Positions 7,978 through 17,100 of a stretch of DNA of 55,181 nt are shown here, piece by piece. The translations under genes were made by a program, and so were the position numbers. This DNA is from G963674685 sp964591275 (GTDB lineage: Bacteria; Lernaellota; Lernaellaia; JACKCT01). The notes beneath the pieces are model-generated. The model was not told where the DNA came from. It did not search any database and saw nothing but the letters and a program-made list of their open reading frames with translations. Within the stretch, counting starts at the first letter, position 1; each line of letters begins with the position of its first letter. The DNA is taken from positions 1-55,181 of the forward strand of contig CAZQAE010000033.1 in assembly GCA_964591275.1 (NCBI GenBank). Reading direction: 5' to 3'.

Positions 7978-10182
7978 ATGAATTTTAAAACCCTCGGCAT
8001 CTTTATCTGCTCAATCTTCATTCCTTCCCAAATATTCGCAGCCACTATCCAGGGGACACTGACCTCAACCGGAGAGCCGCAGCCTGCCTACGCCATGATC
8101 ATCGCGCTCGACATTGAAGACGATTCCTATATCGCTCATGTCCTCGCCGAAGGAGACGGTTCATACGCCATGAACGTCCCGGACGACCGGAATATGATGT
8201 TCGTCGCCCTTGCCGGCAGCGGTGAAGAGATGAACGGATTCGACCTTCATCAGTACGTCGTCGAATCGTACGCCACACATATTTCAACGGGAACCAGGAC
8301 CATCGATTTCGTCACCGAACCTGCCCACGAGTTGATTCTCGTCGGCACGCACAACCAGGGCCAAATTGCGGACGAAGATGATTATCCCAACATGTTCATC
8401 ACCGACATGGATGATCGCGCCCATCCTGTGCTCGCCATCGGCAATGATAATCCCGAATATCCGCACCCGGTTCCAAGTTATAATATTCCCCTCGGCGAGG
8501 CTTTTAAAATCCACTTCCAATGGAAACTCCCGCACGCCGGCAACATCATGGTCGTCATGGATAACGATGGCGCGGGCTATATCAGCCAGACGCAAAACGC
8601 GCAGATCCTTAACGTCAACCAGGAAATCGCCTTAAGCGCCATTAGTCGTTTGCAGCGCGACATCGACGAGGCCGATACTTCTACCGCGCAAGCCGAAGAT
8701 TCCATGGCGCAGGCCCTGGACGCCTTCGACGCGCTGAATTTCGACGAGGCCGCCGGGGTAACCATTGTCGCCGCAGAGGAACTGGCTCTCGCGCACGCAC
8801 GCGAAGGAATTGAATTATTCCGCAAAGGCGATCTCACTGTCAGAGTCCTCGACGGACAGGGCAATCCCATCCCCAACGCTTGGGTCAGCGTCCAGCAACA
8901 GCGCCACGATTTTCGTTTCGGCTTTTTCGATATGTATAGCGACGCTGATCGCTCGGTCTGGGAAAAGGCCTATTCCGATGGCTTCAATTTTTTCACCGCC
9001 GGATTCTATTGGAGCAGTTCCGAATCCGAGAACGATCAATACGATTGGGAAATGCTCGACCACGAGGTGGGAATCCTGGACATGAATGAAATCGGCTTTG
9101 AGGTCAAGGGTCATCCGCTCATCTGGTTTTACGATCTTATCATGCCCTCTTACACGATTCCTTTGACTCACGAAGAGCTGCGCGCAGAAGTCACGGAACA
9201 CGTTGACGCGATGGTTTCGCACTACAGCAACACCATCCATGCTTGGGATGTCATCAACGAGGCCCACGGCCACCCGGCTTCGGGAAATATGACCCGGCAG
9301 CAGATTACGGACATCACCAGGGAGGCCGTGGACCAGGTGCATAATCTTGATCCCGACGCGACGACCATCGTCAATGCGGCCTTCGATTTCTATGGCCAAA
9401 GCATAGGCTACGAACGCTTCGTGCCGGATCACGAGCCGTATTTCGCGCTGCCGACGCCGCAATACTTTGAAGACCTTCTTAGCGAAAGCGTGGATTTCGA
9501 TGTCATCGGGCAGCAGCTTTATAATGGTGGATGCGTCACGTTGTTTTACGACCTGGGGATCTACGATGAGCCGACTCCCGTTCCCACCTTCGACCTCGCG
9601 ACTTTGCGCCGCATGTTTGCGCGTCTTTCCGAGGTGGGCCTGCCAATTCATCTGACCGAGCAGGCCGTCTCGTCGCAAATGGCCGAGGAATGCGGGGATA
9701 TCGGATATTGGAGAAGTCCGTGGACCAAAAATCAGCAAGCCGAATATCTGGAAGCCTATTACACGCTCACCTTTGGAACGCAGGCCATACAGGCGGTCAC
9801 CTGGTGGGATATGACCGACGAGTCGAGCTTCATCAAAAATGGCGGTCTTTACAACGAGGACGGAGAGCCCAAGGAAGCCTATCACCGCCTGACCGGGCTG
9901 ATCGAGCAATGGACCACGGACGAATCCGGCGTGACCAACTCAAGCGGCATCGCTAACTTTCGAGCCTTCGGCGGGCAGTACGTGATCAGCGCCGCACTCG
10001 ATGAATACCATGCGGAAAAGACTTTTCACGTTTTCGAGCAAACCGGCAACACTATCAACCTGATTTTTGAAGACTACCCCCACCCCCCAGATGACGATGA
10101 CAGCGATGACGATGACAGCGATGAACCGGAGGAATCGTCGTCCGACGACGAAAGCGGTCGCGCCGGCGGATGCGGTTGCTAA
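7978..10182 (+). CDS. Secreted GH10-like glycoside hydrolase (xylanase-type)
   Basis: 734 aa from the ATG at 7978, chosen because GGAGACGCG precedes it and a Sec signal peptide (MNFKTLGIFICSIFIPSQIFA) follows at once. Residues ~22-130 are a beta-rich, carboxypeptidase-regulatory-like region, followed by a helical linker (~220-285). The catalytic GH10 barrel runs ~290-640: FRFGFF near its start, VKGHPLIWF, WDVINEAHG with acid/base Glu428, and HLTEQAV with nucleophile Glu561. WWDMTDESSF is the late GH10 motif. The C-terminus is an Asp-rich linker ending ESGRAGGCGC. It probably cleaves xylan or another beta-1,4-glycan outside the cell; exact specificity is uncertain because the barrel is divergent. 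Confidence 0.85.
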   Translation: MNFKTLGIFICSIFIPSQIFAATIQGTLTSTGEPQPAYAMIIALDIEDDSYIAHVLAEGDGSYAMNVPDDRNMMFVALAGSGEEMNGFDLHQYVVESYATHISTGTRTIDFVTEPAHELILVGTHNQGQIADEDDYPNMFITDMDDRAHPVLAIGNDNPEYPHPVPSYNIPLGEAFKIHFQWKLPHAGNIMVVMDNDGAGYISQTQNAQILNVNQEIALSAISRLQRDIDEADTSTAQAEDSMAQALDAFDALNFDEAAGVTIVAAEELALAHAREGIELFRKGDLTVRVLDGQGNPIPNAWVSVQQQRHDFRFGFFDMYSDADRSVWEKAYSDGFNFFTAGFYWSSSESENDQYDWEMLDHEVGILDMNEIGFEVKGHPLIWFYDLIMPSYTIPLTHEELRAEVTEHVDAMVSHYSNTIHAWDVINEAHGHPASGNMTRQQITDITREAVDQVHNLDPDATTIVNAAFDFYGQSIGYERFVPDHEPYFALPTPQYFEDLLSESVDFDVIGQQLYNGGCVTLFYDLGIYDEPTPVPTFDLATLRRMFARLSEVGLPIHLTEQAVSSQMAEECGDIGYWRSPWTKNQQAEYLEAYYTLTFGTQAIQAVTWWDMTDESSFIKNGGLYNEDGEPKEAYHRLTGLIEQWTTDESGVTNSSGIANFRAFGGQYVISAALDEYHAEKTFHVFEQTGNTINLIFEDYPHPPDDDDSDDDDSDEPEESSSDDESGRAGGCGC

Positions 10183-10358
10183 AAAGCAACATGATAATTT
10201 TGCTTCCTCAGCACCGGACTTAGCGATTCAATTACAATTTCAATCAGCCTGAATTTCCGCATTTCCGGCTTCATTCCAGCCTGCGAAACGCCGTAAGTTT
10301 GCGAAATTACGACATTTCGTGTATGGTCCTTGACTCCATAAACGAACTGGGTAAGCCA

Positions 10359-11405
10359 ATGAATGCAATTGATACGAAACAAGAAATGCGAAATGCGAGT
10401 CTCAAAACAGAAAACGAAAGCGATCCTGACATAGCCAATGAGGTCGACCAGGATCTGGCGGTGGATGAATGGAGCGGCTTGGAGCCCACGGAAAAGGACA
10501 TGGGGCTGGTTCACTTTACCTTGGATAAAGGAGTGAAAACAACCGTTGTGGGAACCGTTTACGGCTTGGATTTCGAAATCGAAGGCGACGGCTACACGGT
10601 CAAGGTATTCTTCGACTATTATAATCGCCGTTTGAAAGTTTTGGATTATAAAGCCGAAAATTATCAGAACATGTTGGAGCGCCTCGCCTGGCTCGCCGAA
10701 TCCAATGATTTCGACAAGGTTTTCGTTAAAGCCTCCAAGGCAGACTTCCAGCAGTTTCTTTCTCATGGCTACATGATGGAAGGCGTCTTGAAATACTATT
10801 CCCACGGCGAGGATGCGTATGTCCTTTCCCGTTTTTCATCATTCGACCGCATTCATAGCGAAAATCTGGTCAAAGAAGCGCAACTCATTGAAAATCTGAT
10901 TTACCATTCGCCTAATGAGAAGAAGCGCATCAACGATCCCAATATAAAAATCATTACCGCAACCGACGAGCACATACCTTTGCTCATTCACATTTATCGT
11001 AGCGTTTTTGAAACCTATCCCTCGCCCTTGACGAACCCTGATTACATTAAGTCCACGATGGACAGAAATGTTATTTACAAAGTGGCGCTGAAAGACGACT
11101 TCGCCATGGCCGCCGCCAGCGCCGACATCGACCGCAAGCATTCGAATGCGGAAATGACGGACTGCGCCGCGACGCCGGAAGTACAGGGAAAAGGCCTGAT
11201 GCAACTCATCCTTTCAAATCTGGAGGAAGATCTGCACAAGGAAGGAATCATGACGGCCTATTCGCTGGCGCGGGGTATGAGCATCGGAATGAATCGGGTG
11301 TTCCATCGACTCGGCTATGAGTTTTCCGGTCGCCTGGTCAACAACTGCGATATCTTTGGGCATTTCGAAGACATGAATATATGGGTCAAACGTCTAGGTC
11401 AATAA
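10359..11405 (+). CDS. ablB: Putative beta-lysine N-acetyltransferase (AblB-like)
   Basis: 348 aa from the ATG at 10359 (GGGTAAG just upstream; an open extension to a TTG at 10299 has no ribosome site). The C-terminal GNAT domain has the AblB signature end: MNRVFHRLGYEFSGRLVNNC followed by DIFGHFEDMNIW. The acetyl-CoA loop is ATPEVQGKGLMQLIL, and TYPSPLTNPDYI is also typical. AblB acetylates beta-lysine made by lysine 2,3-aminomutase (AblA) to give the osmolyte N-epsilon-acetyl-beta-lysine. The N-terminal ~60 residues are acidic and extra compared with the usual ~280-aa family length. No ablA lies next to it in this window. Confidence 0.82.
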   Translation: MNAIDTKQEMRNASLKTENESDPDIANEVDQDLAVDEWSGLEPTEKDMGLVHFTLDKGVKTTVVGTVYGLDFEIEGDGYTVKVFFDYYNRRLKVLDYKAENYQNMLERLAWLAESNDFDKVFVKASKADFQQFLSHGYMMEGVLKYYSHGEDAYVLSRFSSFDRIHSENLVKEAQLIENLIYHSPNEKKRINDPNIKIITATDEHIPLLIHIYRSVFETYPSPLTNPDYIKSTMDRNVIYKVALKDDFAMAAASADIDRKHSNAEMTDCAATPEVQGKGLMQLILSNLEEDLHKEGIMTAYSLARGMSIGMNRVFHRLGYEFSGRLVNNCDIFGHFEDMNIWVKRLGQ

Positions 11406-11478
11406 CCTAAGCGCAATATTGATATCCCTCCGGGCCAATAGTCTAAAGAGGGCATATTTCCAAATCTTCGGAACTCAC

Positions 11479-11506
11479 TCCGGCATTGCCGCCGGAAGAT
11501 TTTTTG
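11479..11506 (+). terminator. Probable intrinsic terminator after ablB
   Basis: Stem TCCGGC-ATTGCC-GCCGGA followed by AGATTTTTTG. Flanking AATCTTCGG and CCGGAAGATT extend the pairing. It lies about 75 nt past the ablB stop. Confidence 0.6.
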
Positions 11507-11627
11507 TCCCAGTTGATGCGCCCGTCCTGAATCAGTGCTGAACTTCGCCGTTCCTCAAACCCGCTTTCCCCCTGCTTCAGGCTAAAATTATATGGATCGT
11601 CGCGAAAGATCTTTCAAGCGGGGTCGC

Positions 11628-13049
11628 TTAGGTCGCCGTTTTATTGATGATCTGCATGATCTTATGCGTCAGCGGATCGCGGGGGATTTCCGCAACATCG
11701 GAGTAAGTGCGTTTAACCTCGGAAATCACGCCGTGCTTCTTAAAATACCTCTGAAGAAAATCATCGATCCGGCGTCTGAGAAGCTCGGGCGAAATCCCGT
11801 CATCGGGCACGAAATTGATGTGGATGCTTTCCCGACTTTCCTGGATCACCTGATACTGGCGCAGGCCCGGCACGTCCATGAATGCCACCAGCAAGGGCGT
11901 GGGCAATATCATAACTTCCCGGTCGCCTTCGCCAGGCAGCGTAAGCGTATGATTTGTGCGTCCCAGGATTTTTATCCCCATCAGCGGCGATCCGCACGGA
12001 CAGGGGCTATCGTCTAAAATGATCGAATCGCTCATCTCGTATCGAATAAGCGGCATGAGATAATTGAATAGATTCGTCACATAGACCTTATCCCCGCGCT
12101 CGCCCAAAGGCACCGGATTGCCGTCATTATCCACGTTCTCCATGACAATCCAGTCCTCGTTGAGATGATAGGTCCCGTGGAAGCATTGCCTGGCTATGCT
12201 CACGACCTCGGTGGAGGCGTAAAGATCAATGATGGGAACGCCCGGCCACGCCGCCTGAACCCGTTGCCGGATGTCAGGCGTGAAAGGCTCCCCGGCAGCC
12301 GAAATGAGCCGAAGTTTGACGGGAAGTTGTCCGCGCTCTTTGTAACGCGCCAGTACATCAAGCATGGAAGGATAGGAGTGTAGGCTAAAAGGTTTGATCC
12401 GATTGATTTCCCCGACGAGTTTTTCAAATGGATCGGTAATCTCAAGAAGACGCAAATTGACGAGATAATCGGTTTTGGGCGACTTGATCGTCGGGATGAG
12501 GACACTGCTGAAGTGCCCCTGCGTGGGAATCACCGCCACGGATGGAACCGGTTTCAACGGCGCCGCCAGCGCCCGCGGCCAACCTCGACCAAAATGGGGA
12601 AGCTCGGCATCGCCAAGCCCCAGAGCCTGGGACATTTCCCAACCCCATTTGTCGATGATGAAAATTCCGCGCACGCCCGAGGAGCCGGAGGTGTGGGAAG
12701 GCACATAACGATCCAGGAAAATGTCGCCCACGCGCGCCGGGTCGCTGACAAAAGCCCGAAGTTCGTCAAGCCGAATGGATGGATCAGTCACAATACGCTC
12801 AAAATGGGCCATGACTTCATTTTTTTCGGTGGGGGCGAAATCGGACAGGCTTGCGGCTCTATCCAGGCCCTTTACGCGGTCGGCATAGAATGGGCAGCGC
12901 GCAACAGCGAAGCGCAACAAGCTCTGTAGATTTCGATCTTGCTCATGGCGGACCATGTCGCGATTGCCCTTGCGCCGTAGAGTATTGAGGCGACGAACTT
13001 TCAGCCAGACGCGCCATGCGCTCACATATTTTCGCTGTGGATGCTTCAT
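11628..13049 (-). CDS. CapK/PaaK-family adenylate-forming ligase
   Basis: 473 aa. An AMP-forming ligase fold of the phenylacetate-CoA ligase / CapK group: the phosphate loop is PSHTSGSSGVRG, the adenine motif region is IDLYASTEVVS, and the hinge before the C-terminal lid is KILGRTNHTLTLPG. Cys pair CPCGSP is usual in this family. It activates a carboxylic acid as acyl-adenylate, perhaps then a thioester. It is transcribed after a metallophosphoesterase gene (29-nt gap). A PaaK-like ligase beside indolepyruvate oxidoreductase genes is a common association, but here the genes are divergent and the substrate could equally be a cell-envelope precursor. Confidence 0.75.
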   Translation of the reverse strand: MKHPQRKYVSAWRVWLKVRRLNTLRRKGNRDMVRHEQDRNLQSLLRFAVARCPFYADRVKGLDRAASLSDFAPTEKNEVMAHFERIVTDPSIRLDELRAFVSDPARVGDIFLDRYVPSHTSGSSGVRGIFIIDKWGWEMSQALGLGDAELPHFGRGWPRALAAPLKPVPSVAVIPTQGHFSSVLIPTIKSPKTDYLVNLRLLEITDPFEKLVGEINRIKPFSLHSYPSMLDVLARYKERGQLPVKLRLISAAGEPFTPDIRQRVQAAWPGVPIIDLYASTEVVSIARQCFHGTYHLNEDWIVMENVDNDGNPVPLGERGDKVYVTNLFNYLMPLIRYEMSDSIILDDSPCPCGSPLMGIKILGRTNHTLTLPGEGDREVMILPTPLLVAFMDVPGLRQYQVIQESRESIHINFVPDDGISPELLRRRIDDFLQRYFKKHGVISEVKRTYSDVAEIPRDPLTHKIMQIINKTAT

Positions 13050-13078
13050 GTTTTTTTCAAGACGCTATGAGCTTCAAT

Positions 13079-13927
13079 CTATTTCGTAAAATCAAAAATC
13101 ACTACCTCCGGCTTGACGCCCAAACGGATGGGAAGCGAAGACCAACCGAGGCCGCACGTGACATTCATGACAGATTCGCCCCGCGTAAAACGACCGTAAA
13201 GGTACTTAAAGCGATCCGGACTCAAAAATAATTTTCGCAAAAATCGCGGCGCGTAAGCCTGACCGCCATGCGTGTCGCCGGAGAGCACCAGATCGGCGCC
13301 GGCGTCGGCGAGACGTGGAAAATCGATTGGATAATGCGATATACTGATGACCGGCAGGCCGGATGCGCCTTGCTTCGTCCACTCCATTCCGCCGCCTTTG
13401 TGCCCGCCGTCCTTGCCCCAAAGCTCCACTGCCGGTCCGTCGGGACCCTCCAACACGACAACCTGATTCCGCAAGGTCCTCACCGGCAAATCGTCACGCA
13501 CCGACCATGATCCGTCCACGTGGCAAAAGCCACAGTTGCGCGTACCGTAATCGTAATCCGCATCGCCCAGCACAGCATAGGCTCCTCGCCTTGGTTTCAA
13601 CCTTTTATAAAAATCCAGGGCGGCGTCGGTGCGCCCAAAGTGCATTATTATATCGCCGCTGAACAAAACGTAATCGGGCTTCTCCCTTTCCACCAGGTCG
13701 AGGACGAAACGCTCACGGCGACCGATTTTGGCAATATGCAAGTCGGATACGAAAATGATTTTCATGCCGCGCATAGCTCGCGCAATAGCCTGCGGCGCTT
13801 GCCGATAAACGACTTGCACATCGTTGAGATCGATGAAATTCTTCATAAGAGCTGTCAGCGCCAGCAAGCCGAAAAGGCTTAAAGTCAACGCAATGATTTT
13901 TCGATGAAGCTTCATGGCATTAATCAC
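13079..13927 (-). CDS. Membrane-anchored metallophosphoesterase (YaeI-like)
   Basis: 282 aa starting at GTG 13927 or ATG 13915. An N-terminal membrane anchor (residues ~10-30) is followed by a calcineurin-like phosphoesterase domain with SDLHIAKIG, LFSGDII, SISHYP and LSGDTHGGQ. The usual GNHD motif reads GDADYD, and a CGFC pair follows in a short insert. Relatives such as YaeI act on lipid-linked phosphates (lipid A / UDP-diacylglucosamine type). The Asn to Asp and His to Ala change in the GNHD block could alter catalysis. It lies upstream of, and likely co-transcribed with, the CapK-like gene. Confidence 0.75.
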   Translation of the reverse strand: MINAMKLHRKIIALTLSLFGLLALTALMKNFIDLNDVQVVYRQAPQAIARAMRGMKIIFVSDLHIAKIGRRERFVLDLVEREKPDYVLFSGDIIMHFGRTDAALDFYKRLKPRRGAYAVLGDADYDYGTRNCGFCHVDGSWSVRDDLPVRTLRNQVVVLEGPDGPAVELWGKDGGHKGGGMEWTKQGASGLPVISISHYPIDFPRLADAGADLVLSGDTHGGQAYAPRFLRKLFLSPDRFKYLYGRFTRGESVMNVTCGLGWSSLPIRLGVKPEVVIFDFTK

Positions 13928-14039
13928 GGGTCCGTTTGCAGATAGCGCCGGTGCAGTTTCGTAGTCATCACGCCATGCACTTTAGCAATTCGCAAGCTCC
14001 CTGCGAAGCCCCAATAAATGGCTATTAGCTCATAACTTG

Positions 14040-14068
14040 TTGACCTCGACCAGATGCGCTTCTAAACT
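14040..14068 (+). promoter_or_regulatory. Sigma-70-type promoter for iorAB
   Basis: TTGACC (14040-14045), a 17-nt spacer, then TAAACT (14063-14068), about 34 nt before the iorA ATG. An AAAAGGAG ribosome site follows at about 14087-14094. Confidence 0.55.
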
Positions 14069-14101
14069 TTGGCCGCGCCTTTTGAAAAGGAGAAAAAATA
14101 A

Positions 14102-17100
14102 ATGCATCCTCTCGTTTCTGCGAAAAATGAAAAACTACTGCTGCTCGGCAACGAAGCCATCGTACGCGGCGCATTGGAAGCCGGCGTCGGCTTCATGAGC
14201 ACCTATCCGGGCACACCGAGCTCGGAAATCGGAGACACTTTTTTCAAGGCCCACAAAGACGCCGGCGTCACATTCGAATACTCCACCAATGAAAAGGTCG
14301 CCCTTGAGGTCGCGGCGGCGGCCGCCGCAGCGGGCGTTCGAACGCTTGTGGCCATGAAACACGTGGGCGTCAACGTCGCCGCTGATCCTCTCATGACGCT
14401 AGCCTACGTCGGCGTGCGGGCCGGATTTGTCCTCGTTAGCGCCGACGATCCCGGTTGCCACAGCAGCCAAAACGAACAGGACAATCGCCACTTTGCCCGA
14501 CTGGGCAAGATTCCCATGCTCGAACCATCCACCCCCGAGGAGGCTTACCAGCTCGTGAAAGAAGCCTTTGCTCTTTCCGAAAAATATGAAACGCCGGTTA
14601 TCCTGCGCACAACGACCCGCGTGTCGCATACGCGGGGCGTCGTATCCGTCGGCATGCTCGGCGCACGTAGCGCCAGGGGCCAATTCACGCCCGACAAGCG
14701 GCGCTTTGCGCCTGTTCCGGCCATCGCCAAACTGCGTCATCCGGTTGTCGAAGAGATGATGGGGAAGGTCGCCGAAGAGTTTGAAGATTCCCCCCTCAAC
14801 AGGCAGTGGGGAAGCGGCGCCCTGGGAATCCTTACCTCCGGCGTGGCATCCTGTTACGTGGAAGACATGGTCAAACGCTTCGATCTTCAAGACAAAGTTC
14901 GCGTTTTCGACCTGGCCACCACGCATCCCGTTCCCCGCCGCAAGTTGGCCGAGTTTATAGGCGCCGTGGACCGCGCTCTCGTGGTCGAGGAACTTGACCC
15001 GATTTTGGAAAACGAGCTTCGCGCCACCTCAACCCGAGCGCAAAAACTGATCCCGATTTTCGGCAAGGAAAGTGGACACTTTTCACTGCTCGACGAACTG
15101 ACGCCGGATCTCGTGGCCACGGCCCTTTCGGATTTGCTGTCGCTGGACTTCAAAGACGAAGGCGCCATCCCCAAGGCCGCGCTTCCGGGCCGCCCACCAA
15201 TCCTGTGTCCCGCCTGTCCGCATCGCTCGACCTACTATGATGTGAAGCTGGCGATGGGCGACGATCCTTTGTATATCTCCGACATCGGCTGCTACACGCT
15301 GGGATTCCTGCCCCCCATCGGCATGGGCGATTATTTCATCTGCATGGGATCGTCGATCAGCGGCGGGGGAGGTTTTTCCGCCGTCTCGGACCGTCCCGTC
15401 GTATCCTTCATCGGCGATTCCACCTTCTTTCACTCCGGCATAACCGGCCTGATCAATTCCGTGCACAACAAGCGCAACCTGATGCTGGTTATCATGGACA
15501 ACAGCACGACCGGCATGACCGGCCACCAGCCGCACAGCGGCTCGGAAATTGGCGACATGACGCCGGTGGACATCGAAGGCATCGTCCGGGCCGCAGGCGT
15601 TTCTCACATCGCGGTCATTGACCCATTCAACGCCAAAGAAAGCTTAAAGGTCATTGACGACTTAAAAGTCAAAACCGGAGTGAAGGTTCTCATCTCCCGC
15701 AGTCCCTGTCCGCTCTACGCGCGCAAAACCCTCAAAATCAAACGCTCCACGATAAAATACACCATCGATCAGGACAAGTGCCGCCATTGCGGACGAGAAT
15801 GCTTCGGAACGCAGTGCGAGCTTCCTCCAATCAAAGAATACGCCCTGGCCCGAGGGCTCGCGCGTGTTATTGCGGGGCCGAATGACACAAAGGATTACAA
15901 CCAAAACGCCCCGAAAAAGATGGAGCACCCCCCTTGCGAGTCGGCGTGTCCACTGGGCCTTTGCGTGCAGGGTTACGTGCAGGCCGTCGCTGCCGGCCAA
16001 CTCGATCGCGCCAGGCAGCTTATTCGACAGCGGCTGATCATGCCGCATGTCATTTGCCGTGTCTGTCCTCATCCTTGCGAAGATGCTTGCATCCGATCAG
16101 ACCATGACCATCCTGTGGCGATAAATGATCTCAAACGCTTCGTCATGGACCGGGAAACGGATGAGATGCGTGCCGAATACATCACGGATTTGAAAAGCAT
16201 GATCCAGTCTAATGACAAAAAAGTCGCTGTCGTGGGTGCGGGTCCTTCCGGCCTGTCGTGCGCTTTCGACCTGCGTATTAGGGGTTATGATGTAACCGTG
16301 TTTGAGGCCGAAGATGGGCCTGGCGGCATGCTCCGCTTTGGCGTGCCCCGCTTCCGTCTGCCCCGCGAAGCATTGGAAAAGGATCTGGCGGTCATCCAGG
16401 GAATCGGCGTGGACATACAATGCGGCCATAAGTTCGGACGCGATTTCGATCTGGATACACTTAAAAACGAAGGGTTTGCGGCGCTATATCTTGCGCCGGG
16501 AATGACCGGCTCAATGCCTTTAAATATTGAAGGTGAAGATTTGCCGAAAGTCGCCGACGCCCTGGAATTTCTTCATCACGTCAATGTCGAGGGCGACGCA
16601 AAGATCAGCGGCGATGTGATCGTGGTCGGCGCCGGAAACAGCGCCGTCGATGCGGCCCGTTGCGCCCTTCGACTCGGCGCAATGAACGTAACAATCCTCT
16701 ACCGGCGCACCCGCGAACAGATGCCCGCCATCGCCGAGGAAATCGAAGATGCCCTGGCCGAGGGCGTTAAAATCATGGAACTGGCGTCGCCAGAGAAGAT
16801 TAGCGTACAAAATGGACAATTGAGCATCTTGTGCCGAAAAACCATTCTTGAGGGAACGGACGAAAGCGGACGCGCATTGCCTGTAACGACAGATGAGAGC
16901 CTCGTTGTCGATTGCGATCACGTCATATTGGCCATCGGTCAAAGTAGTGAGTTGACCGCCGATAAACTCGATCGCGCCGCAGTGGACAAAAACGGCCGGA
17001 TTATAGCCGAGACATCTACTGGCGCTACCGACGATCCCTTCGTGTTTAGCGGCGGCGACGCTGTCACAGGCCCGGCAACGGTGGTGGATGCGCTACAATT

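Noticed and set aside
8815..9909. 364-codon minus-strand ORF
   Set aside because: Antisense of the GH10 catalytic domain; no protein-like motifs and no ribosome site.
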